Shown: one piece after another, positions 11,184-22,509 of the stretch
How positions within the stretch are numbered: the first letter of the stretch is position 1
How the letters are laid out: each line of letters opens with the position of its first letter
Assembly (NCBI RefSeq): GCF_019320115.1
Contig: NC_089584.1
Location: 104,709,111 to 104,773,110 of the forward strand
Direction: 5' to 3'
Length of the DNA stretch: 64,000 nucleotides
Source of the DNA: Miscanthus floridulus
Taxonomy: Eukaryota > Streptophyta > Magnoliopsida > Poales > Poaceae
Made by a program: the position numbers and the translations under genes
The notes under the pieces: model-generated
What the model was told of the DNA's origin: nothing
What the model saw: the letters and a program-made list of their open reading frames with translations, nothing else
Databases searched by the model: none

Positions 11184-13205
11184 ATACTAGTGAAAGCAAT
11201 AAAGCACTAGGAAATGAGGATGCTCAGACAGCGGCGCTCAGATGACGGCGCTAATGTCGACGGTGGAGTTTTGAGGACTAGGGTTTCAAGGCAAAAGCAG
11301 GGCAGCAAAGAAAAAGAAAAAAGAAGGCCTTTAAATAGATTTTTATAGCAATAAAAACGTGGCCCACTAGGCCCGTTTAAACATGGCATGAGAACGCAAT
11401 GGTCCATTTTCCAACACAACTGACACAGCTGAAATGATGGACATCACACTTCTACACAAAGGTACAGTTCAACGGGCATATTTCAGACTTATCCATCCAG
11501 CACCAAGGCAGAGTTATCATATTGCTACAAAAAGAACTCATCAACCATGAAGCAACGAAGGGTTACCTCACAAGGAACACAAGAACTCAGTTCTTATAGA
11601 AAGAGCTCAGGAATCTCATAAACAACCAGGATATAAGCAGGAAAAAGAATGAAAACTCAGAAGACAAGATTCTTTCCATTACAAATAGCTTCAAAAATTA
11701 CAAGATTACACATCTTACAAGACCCAACAAACTCGGTACTACGACGATCAAGATAGCAAAAAGGAACCCAGACACAACTAGGCTCTGGAACGACTACGTG
11801 TTCCAAATTGCTACTTGGTAGAACAAACCGCACTCGGCTACACTATTTTCTTCAAAGGACGAACGCAGTACATCCAAGGTAGAAGTCAGCAGCACGGTGG
11901 GACAACATGGACCAGGGAAGGTCAGCAGGCATCTATCTACCCAAGTCCGATGTGACACTGGATCAGGCGTTGATCTACACCGGACAGTCATAGGGTAGGC
12001 AAGGGGGATCTACCCAGAACTGCTGGATGAAGGAACGTATCCCACATCACAAGACTTCCTCCAACTACCGCCATGTGCCTCCTGGTACAATACCGCTATG
12101 AGATTAGTCTACCTCTAATCTCTATCACAAGACTCCCTCTAGCTATGACAAGATATACAAGAACTACAAGATACGCCTGGGGCTGCTCTACTTCAGAAAC
12201 TATCATATTCATGACTACGGAGATTTTAGACCACGCAACAAAATGCTCGATGAATCAAAACAGCACACCAGGAGGGTATTTATAGACCAAAGAAGCGGTG
12301 CACATGGACAAGGAGCACCAATGGAACAAACCTAACAAATGACACAGTGAAAAGACATAATTCAATGAAAGAGGACTCAGGCATGAAAGAACAGTACTCA
12401 AGGATGAGCATATTAGAAAGAATATACCAACACTGTACAACTCGTGAACAAATAGCATTTACACTCAACCACCACTATACAACTATATCTGACAACAGTA
12501 GACTACCAGAGAATATGCCAAGACCCTGCATCCGAGTTCTTTCTGAATAAAAGAACCCGGATATATGCTCGGGGGCTGCAACAGGAGAGGCTTTCAGTTC
12601 TTTGAACAACTAAGATTCAAGACCCTCCAACTCTTTGTTCCAAATAGCAAGAGGCTCGGGGGCTACACTCAGTGAGTGCACTTTTTTCAAATAAAGCGCA
12701 CATCACTCAGAAGACTTCTTTAAGACAGCAATTTTCAAACAATATAAGATTCAAGACCCTCCAACTTTTTGTTCCAAATAGCAAGAGGCTCGGGGACTAC
12801 ACTCAGTGAGTGCACTTTTTTCTTCGAAAAAGTGCACGTCACCAAGAAGACTTCTTCAAGACAAACCACTTCAAGGCCTCACGACAAAAAGAACCCGGAC
12901 CGAGCTATATGCGAGTTCTTTTTGATAAATAACCTGGGTATATGTTCGGGAGCCCTTCGATGAAGATTCAAAACAATTTCAAGACAAGACCCTCTAGCTC
13001 CTTGTTCCAAATAGCAAGAGGCTCGGGGGCTACACCTAGACGGATGTACTTTTTCTTCAAAAAAAAAACATACCACTCGAAGATCCCATGAAGCGCTACA
13101 CGATTTCACTCAGGAAAGCACTCGGATGATGCTTGTTCCTGCTCGGCAAGACCTGAAGGAACAAGATGAGGCTTCCAGAGCTCAACCATGAAGTGCTCGG
13201 GGGCT
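11184..13205. other. Noncoding 3' zone of the Grande-like element
   Basis: There is no convincing ORF. A block with TCCAAATAGCAAGAGGCTCG, GGGGACTACACTCAGTGAGTGC-like sequence and TTCAAGACCCTCCAAC occurs three times (near 12620, 12751 and 12983), giving imperfect repeats. A minus-strand TATAAATA at about 12277-12284 might serve the antisense ORF. The zone ends in GTGCTCGGGGGC, a polypurine-tract-like sequence, directly before the 3' LTR candidate. Confidence 0.5.
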
Positions 13206-13460
13206 TGTCGATGTGGGACCCATGGGATACCCCACAAGGAAGGGAGCAGAAGAGAGTTAGAGAGAGAACACTTGACAATCAATCCAACGCAAAGGCTAAC
13301 GCCAACTGGACGCAGGGCTATTACTCGATCATGATCGAGGGTCCGAACCAGGATAAATCGATTGTCTTTTGCGTTTACTATCGAGTTCTGCATATGCTGA
13401 AGCCCAAACAAACTACCCCGGGTACCCCTGTGATAGGCTATCGGTGGTGAAACATCGATA
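13206..13460 (+). repeat. Candidate 3' LTR of the Grande-like element (255 bp)
   Basis: It starts TGTCGATGTGGG right after the purine-rich CTCGGGGGCT and ends near AAACATCGATA at 13460, which would be a mutated CATCGACA inverted end. No second copy is in the window, so the boundaries rest only on the polypurine tract and the inverted short ends. Confidence 0.4.
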
Positions 13461-13838
13461 GCTACCTAGCAGAGTCAAAAACGTACTCGATTTGAAACGA
13501 GGCACTGCTGCCACGACGAATTTGAAGGAGCCGCCTCGGCGGCCATGGTGATAGCAGAGGCAGGGGGGCCCTAGCGTGGCTTGGCTTGGTCCAGCTGCGG
13601 TTGTCAATGCAATAAGCCAACACACACCATGAAGGGGATAGCGGGACATGCCCCGGGCGACTATCCACACGGCCGCAGCTGCAAGCCGACGAGGCTTGGC
13701 ATGGCATCGCAGCAGGCAGCGCCAGACAAGGAACACAGTGTGAGTGATGTGGAGGTGATGGTGGAGTCAGGCTGTCGTCCTTCGCGCAAGAAGCCAAGTG
13801 GAGTCAACATCGTAGTGTCGGCTTGGTCGCTGGCGGCG
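13461..13838. other. Unassigned GC-rich sequence
   Basis: This is a stretch between the Grande-like LTR and the next LTR. Open frames exist on both strands but share no recognisable motif and overlap one another; they look like GC-rich chance frames. I see no feature to annotate. Confidence 0.4.
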
Positions 13839-14792
13839 TGTAGCACCTGACCTGGTGCGCCTCCGGCCAAAGCGGGGTAGGACATGGTGCGGTAGAGCTC
13901 GGTCGGCGTCCTAGCGCAGCGCGTTAGCCGGCGAGGTGACCCATGCGCCAGCGAGGGCAGCAAGCAGCCAATGGCAGTAGCGTAGGGCCTGCTCGCGTCG
14001 CATTCACGGTGGCATGACAACAAGACCTACGCCTCGGCATGCAGGGCGAGCTAGCCGTGGTGGCAGGTGAGCAGCAGCGGTGGCCGTGACTGGCAGCGGG
14101 CAGCAGCGGTGGCCGTGGCTAGTAGCGGAGGCAGACGGCCTTAGCGCGCAGCGCTAGAACCGCGCGCGTGCATAGGCGCAGCGGTGGGACATGGCCGGCG
14201 TGGCAGCGGGCGTGGCCTGCGCGGCAGTGGGTGCTGGCAAGCCAGCAGCGGGTGGTGACCGCGCCTAGGGCTAAGCCATGTGTCGTGCACGCTTTCTAAA
14301 GCAGTTAGAAAACTTATACGCAATGCTCCAAACGCTAAACTAATTGCTCAATGCACAAGAGGGTACATCAAGCTATCAACCGCAGTCATGACATCGCGCT
14401 ACCTCCTAAGCCAATCGCATCCACAAAGCTCGCCAAAAGTGGCTTTGTCGACCTCTTCTGAAATTTACGCGAACGACGTCGAATCGAACGATTTTGCGGT
14501 GAATTCCAAATCTGACCTACGGGATGTACTAGCGGGTTGTCCTTGTCCTCGACCGCCCATGTTTATCGCCGTTCACAAAATGTTTTATAACCTCTTTGTT
14601 TCGACAAAAATATTGATTAGGATAATAAACAACGTTATGTGACACGAAACATAACACTCGCTTTCATGTTTCATATAAATGTTTCAAGGACCGAACATTG
14701 CTTTATAATTCATGTGATACACATATGCACAAAACCATGATGCTCATGCGATGCTTAGCAAAACAGTGCAATGTAACACCGAGGGTGTTACA
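13839..14792. mobile_element. LTR with TGTARCACC/GGTGTTACA ends (Ty3/gypsy, Del/Tekay-like)
   Basis: It begins TGTAGCACCTGACC at 13839 and ends GAGGGTGTTACA at 14792. The final 21 bp (14772-14792) are themselves palindromic, TGTAACACC...GGTGTTACA. The same end type occurs at 471-477. No 5-bp target duplication is visible (left CGGCG, right GCCAA), so the left boundary is tentative. The right boundary abuts the GC-rich end of the hAT element. Confidence 0.45.
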
Positions 14793-14837
14793 GCCAACGG
14801 GCCGGCCTGGCCCGGCCTGACATGGGCCCGGGCCAAG

Positions 14838-15025
14838 CATGGCCCGCAGGTGGTCGTGCCAGCACGGCACGCCGTGCCTCCCGTGCCGTGCCCCTTCGGG
14901 CGTCATGCCTGGCCTTTGGCCCAAGCACGGCCCGCAGGTGGTCATGCCGGCACGGCACGCCGTGCCTCCCGTGCCGTGCCCCTTCGGGCGTCATGCCTGG
15001 CCTTCGGCCCAAGCGCATGCCGTGT
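14838..15025. repeat. ~92-bp tandem repeat, two units, in hAT subterminal region
   Basis: The unit runs from GGCCCGCAGGTGGTCGTGCC through GCCTGGCCTTTGGCCCAAGC and is repeated once with a few substitutions (second unit from about 14930). It is rich in the palindromic GGCACGGCACGCCGTGCC core. Subterminal repeats of this type are transposase-binding regions in hAT elements; that role here is inference. Confidence 0.6.
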
Positions 15026-15603
15026 TGGCTCAGGAAGCACGGCCAGAACTGTGGGTCGGGCTGGCCCAAAGCCCAGCGATCGTAAGTCACCTCAAAATTC
15101 TTCTCATCCAACAGTTAGCACAGATTCATTCATTCAAATTTCAAAATCTCAACTCACAAGTCAAGAACTTCTAAGTCACAAACTGTAAAACTAATCATAG
15201 ATTCACAAACTGTCAAACTGATCACAAATTCTTCTTGGATTCTAACTTCTAAGTCAAGAACTAAGCAAACTCCAAAATTCTTCTCATTCTCATCCAACAG
15301 ACCAACACTCAGCCACAAACCGATCACACATAGATTCTAACTTCTAAGTCAAGAACTTAGCAAACTCCAAATGACCAAATCCAAGCCAACAAAACAAAAG
15401 GCACCAAAGGAGATAAGATAAATGAGCTGTTTGTGCAATGCTGCCTCATTAAAAACCTTTCTAGGTAAAACTCACCCTTGTGAGAAACTCTTGAAAGGGA
15501 AAAAGAGTGCAGCACAGCTCTTAATAACTCTTCCATCATTGTTCAAAGATCCCAAGTCACACTTGTCAGTCACAGATGACAGATACAAAATAGAGATAAC
15601 AGA

Positions 15604-18025
15604 TTAACTAACAGCAGCCCTAGTCCTAGATGTACCAGCCCCAGCCCCAGCCCTAGATGAACCAGCACCAGCAGTACCAGTAGCCCCATCTACATCATCA
15701 TCGAGGTATAGATTCTTGAAGGAGTCCTCCAGTTCTTGGTTGTCAACAGTATGTTGTAATATGTTCTCTCCCAACTCCCAATCCTTTATGCAGGCCAGCA
15801 TCTCCACCATTTCAGGCAATAGGCGGCGTCGCCGCTCTTCGATTATCCTTCCTGTCAAGCTAAAACATGATTCCGAAGAGATAGTAGAAATAGGAATAGA
15901 CATAATATCTCTAGCCATTATAGATAGGATTTGATAGATTAGTTTGTGGTCACGCCACCAGAGAAGTAAATCAAAATCATCCTCATATGCAGTGACATTG
16001 TCACTGTCCAGATAAACTGAGAGCTCATTAGCAGTAGAAGCACATAAAGTGGGGGACAGGCAGGGGAAGGACCAACAATAGATCCAGGGCCTCCAAAGAT
16101 TCTTTCCCATTCCTATTTTCTCTTACCTATATGGCTTGCAGGCTGTGCAACCCTTTGACTCCTAGCTGCACCAAACTTTCTCTCATATTTGTTAAATAAC
16201 TTGTAAATTTTAGTTTTCACATCAGCATAATATGAAGTATAATCACAAGCAGTGCTCTCTTTAAGTAATTCTAGGACTCTAAATAAACCTCTCATATTAG
16301 CTCTAGGATCAAGAATGAATGCAAATGAATAAAACAGAGGTATATGCTGCCAGTATTTAAGGAATTTAGTCTTCATAGGATATACAACAACAATTAGATT
16401 TTGATCTTTTCACTTGCATGTAAATGAGAAGCAATTTCTAGCAGATGGTGTAGGATAAGTGGACTAGTTGGATAGTAGACACCAGAAAGAACAACAGTGG
16501 AGTCATTAAATAGTTCCAGAAACTCCAATATCTTTTTAGCTATATACGAATGCCTTGCAGACAATAATTCAGAGCCATAATTGGAATTAATGAACACAGA
16601 AAAAACATGCTTATATGGAACCAAGTGTTTAAGCATAAGATATGTAGTATTCCATCTAACATCCATATCTAAGCCAAACTTTCTAGGTCTAACACCCTGA
16701 GCAGTACAATAGTTCTTAAACATAGCAATTCTTTGATTAGAGAAATTAAAGAAGTTAATAGCAGTTCTAAAATCTTCTGTGTAAGGTTTGAACCTCTTTA
16801 AACCAGATTTTACAATTAGATTAATGATATGATAAGCACAACGTTGATGCACAAGACTGTACTTACGCTTAGAAGGATCAACAGGCTCAGGTGTAGGATC
16901 AGGATCCAAATAACCAGCAAACATAGGTGTCAAAGTTTCCATAGCCTTAGTATTAGAAGAAGCATTGTCTAGAGTTACAGAGAAAATCTTATCAATGAGA
17001 CCAAACTCCACAACCACACAAGCAACTCTTTCAGCAATATTTTCACCAGTATGTTTCACCTCAATCAACCTAAGCCCAATAACTTTTTTCTGTAACTCCC
17101 AATCAGCACTAACAAAATGAGCAACAACACTAATGTAATCCTCCTTAGCATTATCGGACCATATGTCTGATGTCAGAGCAACAGAGCAAGCAGCAGACAA
17201 CACAGAATTCTTAAGCATATTACGACGTTCAGAAAACAATTTACTCAAATCTCTAGTGGTGCTCTGTCTAGATACTTTAACAAACCTAGGGTTATAAGCA
17301 CGGACAATGTAATCCTCCCAGGCCTCTGTCTCACTAATACCTAACGACAAATCAAGCCTAGCAATCAAGTGACACAATTCTGATCTAGCAACATTAGGTT
17401 TATAGTCCCAGTTATGCACAGAACCATCAGCATTGTAAGTAAGCCTAGACTGAACCCTAGCAGATTGATCAGTTTTCTACCTACAAGATTTCTGGTGCCT
17501 CTTCAAGTGCCCAGTGCCAGTATTAGATTTAGCAGACAAAGTATGCTTACAAATTTTACAGGTAGCTTTAGTGCAGATTTTCTTACCATTTACAGTCTCA
17601 TAGATCTCATCAAAATTAGCCCACACAGCAAATTTACGTTTACCAACAGCAGTTCCAGAAGAGGTACCAGTACCAGCAATAGATGGAGTTGAGATGTTGG
17701 AGCAGACCGGGGTCACAGTCGCCGTCGCCCCTTCACCACCGCCGTCGTCTAGAACGAACAAGGCAACAACGTCCGCTTGGGTGTCGTTGTCGTCCTCAGG
17801 TGCCAGGCCTATTGCGATGAGATCGTCGTTGCCGGTGAGTGGCCAGACGATCTCGTCATCAGCACCAGCCATGGCGTCCTCGACCGCGGAGGGCTCTCCA
17901 GCACCATTCCTCAATGGTGCGCGGGGCAGCCTTGGTCGCTCTATGCCACAGCTAGAGGACGACGCATCGGCTACCGACCTGCGTAAAGACATGGAGGAGG
18001 AAAACACTACATCAGAATAGATCAC
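15604..18025 (-). pseudogene. hAT transposase (BED zinc finger, core, dimerisation domain), broken
   Basis: The first piece (18025-17477) ends with a BED zinc finger: VWANFDEIY, CKICKHTL, GTGHLKRHQ. A single in-frame TAG at 17477-17479 separates it from the second piece (341 residues from Met at 17419), which contains the transposase core with ALTSDIWSDN, LDNASSNTKAM and the DMDVRWNTTYLML block. A frameshift near 16400 leads into the FILDPRANM segment, and another near 16112 into the C-terminal dimerisation block (SIPISTISSESCFSLTGRIIEERRRRL). Total length of about 800 residues is normal for the family. At least one stop and two frameshifts make it non-functional, though few, suggesting a fairly recent element. 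Confidence 0.85.
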
Positions 18026-18049
18026 AAACCATTCATCAATGGAAGAAGA

Positions 18050-18562
18050 GGAGGGTTAGGGTTAGGGTTAGGGATGTACCTGCGCAACCGGAGCCCGGTG
18101 TCGGAGAAGACGAGGGCCACCCAGAGAAGACGACAATATGGTTAGAAGGACGGTGAGCGGCGGAGTAGGGGCACACGGGGACACGAACTCACATAATCAC
18201 CCAGATCTAGAGGGGAGATAGGGATAGGGAGAAGGAAGAGACGAAGAGGGAGCAGTGAGGGGATCAGGTAGGACTTAGGAGTAGTAGGGAGCTGCTCGCC
18301 GGCGGTAGGCGGGGTTAGGGTTAGGGTTAGGGTTAGGAATGTACCTGCACAACCGGAGCCCGGTGCCGGAGAAGACGATGGCTACCTAGAGAAGACGACA
18401 CACTGGTTAGAAGGACGGCGAGCGGCGGAGGAGGGGCAGACGGGGACACGAACTCACATAGTCACCGAGATCTAGAGGGGAGATAGGGATATGGAGAAGG
18501 GAGAGGCGGAGAGGGAGCATGGAGGGGATCGAGTAGGGAGTTGCTCGCCGGCGGCAGGCAGA
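18050..18562 (-). repeat. Two ~255-bp direct repeats upstream of the hAT transposase, with GGGTTA runs
   Basis: Each unit starts with a (GGGTTA)n run (about 18054 and 18305), followed by GTACCTGCRCAACCGGAGCC and ending near TGCTCGCCGGCGGYAGGC. They lie just upstream of the transposase start on the minus strand, where the runs read as AACCCTA boxes, a common plant leader/promoter element. The duplicated block probably is the transposase promoter or leader. Confidence 0.7.
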
Positions 18563-18960
18563 TCGTCGAGGTCACCTCACCGGAGTTGGGGAGGACAAAG
18601 CCAAGAGCGAGACTGCGAGGGTGAAACCCGAGAGCGAGGCGAGGCGAGAGCCGTGAGACGAGAGCGAGGCGAGGCAAGCGAGTGAAATGAGCTAGGTTTT
18701 TCGGGTGTGAGCCGCCGCGGCCGCGGCATGCGTTATATATGAGGAGGGGGGAGGCAGGGACGGACGCTAGGTCAAGCAGCGCGCTAGGCCGTGGGGAGGC
18801 CAGGAGGGAAGGAGTGGAGTGAGGAGGGGGGGTAGCCGGGCCGCTGCCGGGCCGGCTAACGTAGGCCGGGCCGTGCCGGGCCAGCCCACGGGCCTGAGCA
18901 ACGGCTCAGACACGGCCTGCTACCTCGGACCGGACCGTGCTCGTGTCGGGCTAAACAAAC

Positions 18961-19677
18961 GGGTTGCAACATAGACATTTATAAGTGGGACAGTGGGAGA
19001 CTGGGAGTCCGTGACTCCGGTTCAGTTCAATTGCTTTCACGCGGATCGCGGATATGTCAGAGCATATCCTAGGAATATGTACTCGAAATTTGATGGAACG
19101 CAGATCTGCGGCGAATAGTATATCTTTCAGTTTCACGGGGCATATGATGCGTGACAGGTTACCCGTCTTTTGTGGCGCGCAACAAGCTCGGAGATCGGTG
19201 CAGACAGACTCTGAGACTCCCTAGTGCTGCTAGTGCGATTCAAAAAAGCAAAACAATTTAAGCCGCATAGAATACGCTAGCCTTACAAAATGTATGGCAG
19301 AAGCGTACAATATCACGCACGCTTGATTGCATCTAAATGTGAATGAATTTCGCATCGCTAATTGGGTAATTATGGCTACAAATTGTAGTGCCCTGTTTAA
19401 CAGGGAAGCACGCGCGCGAATTTTTGCTTGTCGCAATGGATTTCATCCATTAGTTTTATCTTTTGTCGGTAGGCAAGATACAACGAGCCATAGCCAATTC
19501 AGCAGCGACAGGCTCGATCCGGAGGGATACACCACACGCACACAAAATTAGTCAATAATACAGTTAATAAACGCTACTAATCCATCGTACGCCGTGCCTC
19601 GCCCGCACTTGCTGGAGCTCCTCTGGCGACGAACCCGAACCGGCAATAATCTCAAATTCTCAACCAGAGAGACGGTG
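18961..19677. other. Intergenic sequence, 3' flank of the phosphatase gene
   Basis: There are no coding motifs. Sequence composition is balanced and without obvious repeats. On the minus strand it follows the phosphatase stop codon, so it contains that gene's 3'UTR and polyadenylation signals, which I cannot place precisely. Confidence 0.5.
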
Positions 19678-20517
19678 TCAGTTCTTGACGCCGAGCGGCA
19701 TGATGGGCATGCCGGCGTCCTGCGCGGCAACGGGCATGGTGGACTCGAGCTTGCAGTCGAGCGGCGGCAGCAGCGCGGCCTCCTCCACGAGCGCCCTCCC
19801 GACGAGGCGCAGCAGCGTCTCCTCCAGCTCGGCGGCGTCGGCCCACGGGTGCACCTCCGCCTGCAGCCGCGCGGGGTCCTCGCAGATGAGGTCCCACACG
19901 GGGTAACCCCTGCGCGGCATCATGAAGTCCTCCCGCGCCAGCCGCAGCGACGGGCAGTAGTCGCCGCGGCCGTCGCCGAGGTAGATGACGCGCTTCCTCC
20001 CGGTCCCGGCGGCCGACCCCGCCGACGCCTCGCGGAGGATGCGGTCCAGCACCTGGCCCTTGCACATGTTGGGCGGGCAGGTGCCGACGCCGCAGCCGTG
20101 CGGGGCGGCGTGGTAGGGCCCGATGCGGAGGCGGCCGTCGGCGTCGACGTGGCTGGGGTTGGTGTTGATCTGGGAGAAGCAGCCCCGGAGGCCGTGGTGC
20201 TCCAGGATGGTCTCGATGAAGAAGGCGTTGGCGTCGCTGAGCACGCGCAGGTCGCAGCCCAGCGCGTAGGCGGCCTTGATGGCGGCGGGCACGCGCGGGT
20301 CGATGGGCGCCGCCCTCAGCACCTCGGCGACGTCGCCCAGGGTCTTGCCGCGCGCGTGCAGCTCACCCATCATGGTGTCCATGAGGGTGTTCCAGGGCAT
20401 GGTGGGGAGGAGGCGCTCGAACAGCTCCGTGAAGCCGAGGTTGTCCATCACCCAGTTGTCGCTGTCCACGTCGATGATCGTCTTGTCGAAGTCGAACACC
20501 ACCACGATCCCGGCCAT
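19678..20517 (-). CDS. HAD-superfamily phosphatase, PHOSPHO1/PS2 (PPsPase1/PECP1)-like
   Basis: 279 residues, apparently intronless and intact. HAD motifs: I, DFDKT at residues 9-13; II, Ser94 in RVLSDANAFF; III, Lys153 in MCKGQ; IV, GDGRGDYCP at 181-189. These are the signatures of the PHOSPHO1-type family, whose plant members (Arabidopsis PS2/PPsPase1, PECP1; tomato PS2) hydrolyse pyrophosphate or phosphoethanolamine/phosphocholine in the cytosol during phosphate starvation. I cannot tell the substrate from sequence. The ATG at 20515-20517 is chosen because MAGIVVVFDFDKT is the family's N-terminus; the frame stays open upstream to 20943, but that extension is low-complexity and crosses the TATA box. 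A TATA box lies about 130 bp upstream, and two P1BS-like motifs lie farther up. Confidence 0.9.
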   Translation of the reverse strand: MAGIVVVFDFDKTIIDVDSDNWVMDNLGFTELFERLLPTMPWNTLMDTMMGELHARGKTLGDVAEVLRAAPIDPRVPAAIKAAYALGCDLRVLSDANAFFIETILEHHGLRGCFSQINTNPSHVDADGRLRIGPYHAAPHGCGVGTCPPNMCKGQVLDRILREASAGSAAGTGRKRVIYLGDGRGDYCPSLRLAREDFMMPRRGYPVWDLICEDPARLQAEVHPWADAAELEETLLRLVGRALVEEAALLPPLDCKLESTMPVAAQDAGMPIMPLGVKN

Positions 20518-20643
20518 GGGTATGGGTGGGTTTAGCTGGCTGGTTTTCCGGGGGCTGGCTGGCTGCGATGCTTTGTGTCGTCGTGGGTTGCCAAGCGCTT
20601 GTTTGCGGTGGATCGATGGCTGGGGAGCCGCGGTGGAGGCGGA

Positions 20644-20651
20644 CTTATATA
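20644..20651 (-). promoter_or_regulatory. TATA box of the HAD phosphatase gene
   Basis: TATATAAG on the minus strand, about 127-134 bp upstream of the chosen start codon. The spacing is normal for a plant TATA box with a ~100-nt leader, and supports starting the protein at 20517 rather than at the upstream in-frame Met. Confidence 0.7.
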
Positions 20652-20933
20652 CTGGGCCGTCGGGTCCGGGCGCGGGAAGATGCCGGGGAATATTACGGAG
20701 ATGCCTAAGAATAGCGAGCCGGTCTCGATGTGATTCGCCAAACTCCCTCGAGAAACCATGCGTGGCGCCAGCTTCTGGTCTGGTTCGCGGTCGGGTGGGG
20801 CGGTGGCGGCGCGCCGTGCGTGGGATGCGGCTTCTCCGCTTCTGGTTTGGTATTGGAAAGGAAGGCGCTAGTCGGTCGGCGGCGGCTTCTTGGGAAGGAT
20901 CCGGAGATGCTGGGCTTCTGCATGGTGGCGAGG

Positions 20934-20941
20934 GAATATCC
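20934..20941 (-). promoter_or_regulatory. P1BS-like motif (PHR1 binding site)
   Basis: GAATATCC matches the P1BS consensus GNATATNC bound by PHR1-type MYB factors in phosphate-starvation genes. It is about 420 bp upstream of the phosphatase start. The family is phosphate-starvation induced in other plants, so the match has more weight than the 8-bp motif alone; binding is untested. Confidence 0.5.
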
Positions 20942-21409
20942 ACTCCAGGTCCGTTTCGGGGACCGGTGGTCGAATCGCTTTCGCATTTCCGTATCTGCGG
21001 ACACCTCGTGGTTCACCCGAGCCAAGATTTACGTGCCAACGATTTTTTCCTTTTCTGATTGGAATCGGTCGAAAGAAACTTCTGTGTTCTGTGTTTACCG
21101 AAACTGGTCTACCCTTAACTTTTTTATAAAGGTAAAAATGCAGCATATCAGGCTGCGTGAACCAAGTGAAAATAATTGGACGGCTTCCTCTTTCTTTTCG
21201 ATCCATACGTACATATATACATGCACGCACAAAACTTGAAGCTAGCTCATTTGGAGTTCAGTACAGCAGTCTCTGCTAGTATAGTGTTCGTGGTCAAGTT
21301 GTGTTCTGCTCCAGGGGAATGCTGTCGTGCTTATGGCACGAGATTGGGCAGTTTCGGCACAGGTCATGTACCACGGTTTTTGTCACGTTTCCTGGGGCTG
21401 TCCCGTAGC

Positions 21410-21417
21410 GGATATTC
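21410..21417 (-). promoter_or_regulatory. Second P1BS-like motif
   Basis: GGATATTC matches GNATATNC, about 895 bp upstream of the phosphatase start codon. It is weaker support than the proximal site because of distance; two matches within 1 kb is more than expected by chance but not decisive. Confidence 0.35.
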
Positions 21418-22506
21418 GGCGGATGCGGAGAATCTCCCCCGAAGATGGCTGGCTGCTGGCCGCTGGGCCGCCAAGGTCAGTCAGTTTGTGGTCCGGCCTG
21501 ACTGTTTTGAACCATTAGAACGCGGTGTCCTCTGTTTTCGCCTCCCTTTTCTCCTTCCTCTTATCTTCAAATCATGCTTTATTTGTTCATCCGTCAATTT
21601 TTGCGTTCTATAAGTTCTCTTTCGGTCCAAATTCGACCATCTAGCAATTTGTTCTAAATCCCGGGAATCAGGAATATTCGCATTTTAGTGTTATATACAT
21701 GCGTGGATCTCACATATGAGCGCACTATCTCCATTTGTCCATGTTTGCATGCAAAAGCTTGATACATCGCGTCATGTGGAGGCTGGCTTAGGAAAGCTCA
21801 TAGTTGTTTCATTATTCCACCCTTAGCATTAGCAGCTAAGATTCTCGAAACGACAGCATCAAGGAACTGGGACGTGAAACATAGAACATTATCTTTAAAA
21901 CTATATATTTTCAAAAATATGGCACAATGGGATATCTTTATTCGTAATGTCCGTTCAAGAGACGGAACGTGTATCTAATATAATTGTAATGATATTCTTA
22001 GAACATGGAACATGTTTCATTTTGGTAATGCATGTTGTTCATCTTGAACAACTAGTAGAAACTTGTTTCACTATAGCCCATTAGATTTTCATCCGGTGTG
22101 CATACGACAGTTACACAAAGAACGCATGCCATAGAATCGAATTTCATAGTGACAAAGTGAGGATGAGGAAAAATACGCTACCGCGAGTGTCCTAGTTCCC
22201 ACTGCGTTTTGAATGATGTTACACATTGTTTCCATTTGTCGTTTGGGAACGAAGTTCCCTAAACGTAGAATAAGACCATGTTCCATGTTCTAGGCGCTGC
22301 TAAGATTCTACCTTATCACACCAATGAAGAACAAATTCTCATCCAAAGTTAATATGCTGGTTATATACCCCACCCCCCCCCCCCCCCCCCTCCTTTAGTT
22401 AGTGGCATACACAATAGATTATAGATGCACCATGCACGATGGTACAAATAAGAGAATGAATGAATACTAATAACTTTATTTTAGTCTAAAGAAACCAACA
22501 CACATC
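21418..22506. other. Intergenic sequence with an 18-C run
   Basis: AT-rich upstream/intergenic DNA without coding motifs. A homopolymer of 18 C lies at 22373-22390, preceded by ACCCCA; such runs are length-variable and error-prone in assemblies. Nothing else is recognised. Confidence 0.5.
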
Positions 22507-22509
22507 TTA

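Larger units (their letters stand above)
478..13460 (+). mobile_element. Decayed Ty3/gypsy retrotransposon, Tat/Grande-like, with antisense ORF
   Basis: Plus-strand order is gag C-terminus, protease, reverse transcriptase, degenerate RNase H, second RNase H, integrase; this is Ty3/gypsy order, and a second RNase H before integrase is the hallmark of the Tat lineage. Downstream are 110-bp tandem repeats, a long minus-strand ORF remnant and a short 3' LTR candidate at 13206-13460. A large antisense ORF downstream of pol is known for Grande-type grass elements. The 5' LTR and most of gag are missing. Many in-frame stops and frameshifts show it cannot make its own proteins. A solo-LTR-like element is nested at 6903-8850. 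Confidence 0.75.
14793..18960 (-). mobile_element. hAT-superfamily DNA transposon, decayed
   Basis: It contains a degenerate hAT transposase on the minus strand (15604-18025) flanked by GC-rich subterminal regions full of GGCCCGG/CCGGGCC motifs on both sides, as in autonomous grass hAT elements. I could not fix exact termini or an 8-bp target duplication. Both outer limits are therefore approximate: the left edge is set by the adjacent LTR end and the right edge by the last GGCCCGTGC-type repeats. Confidence 0.6.

Noticed and set aside
14703..15188. Several ORFs over 100 codons at the hAT left end
   Set aside because: They are encoded by GC-rich subterminal repeats on both strands; no conserved domain.
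18050..18345. GGGTTA runs as interstitial telomere
   Set aside because: Plant telomeres are TTTAGGG; these are 3-5 GGGTTA units within a duplicated hAT leader.
19594..20535. 313-codon plus-strand ORF opposite the phosphatase
   Set aside because: It is an antisense shadow of a GC-rich gene; no motif.
20518..20943. N-terminal extension of the HAD phosphatase (in-frame Met at 20943)
   Set aside because: It crosses the TATA box and leader, is basic low-complexity sequence, and the family begins at MAGIVVVFDFDKT.
22373..22390. 18-C homopolymer as a functional element
   Set aside because: A simple homopolymer prone to slippage and sequencing error; no context suggests function.
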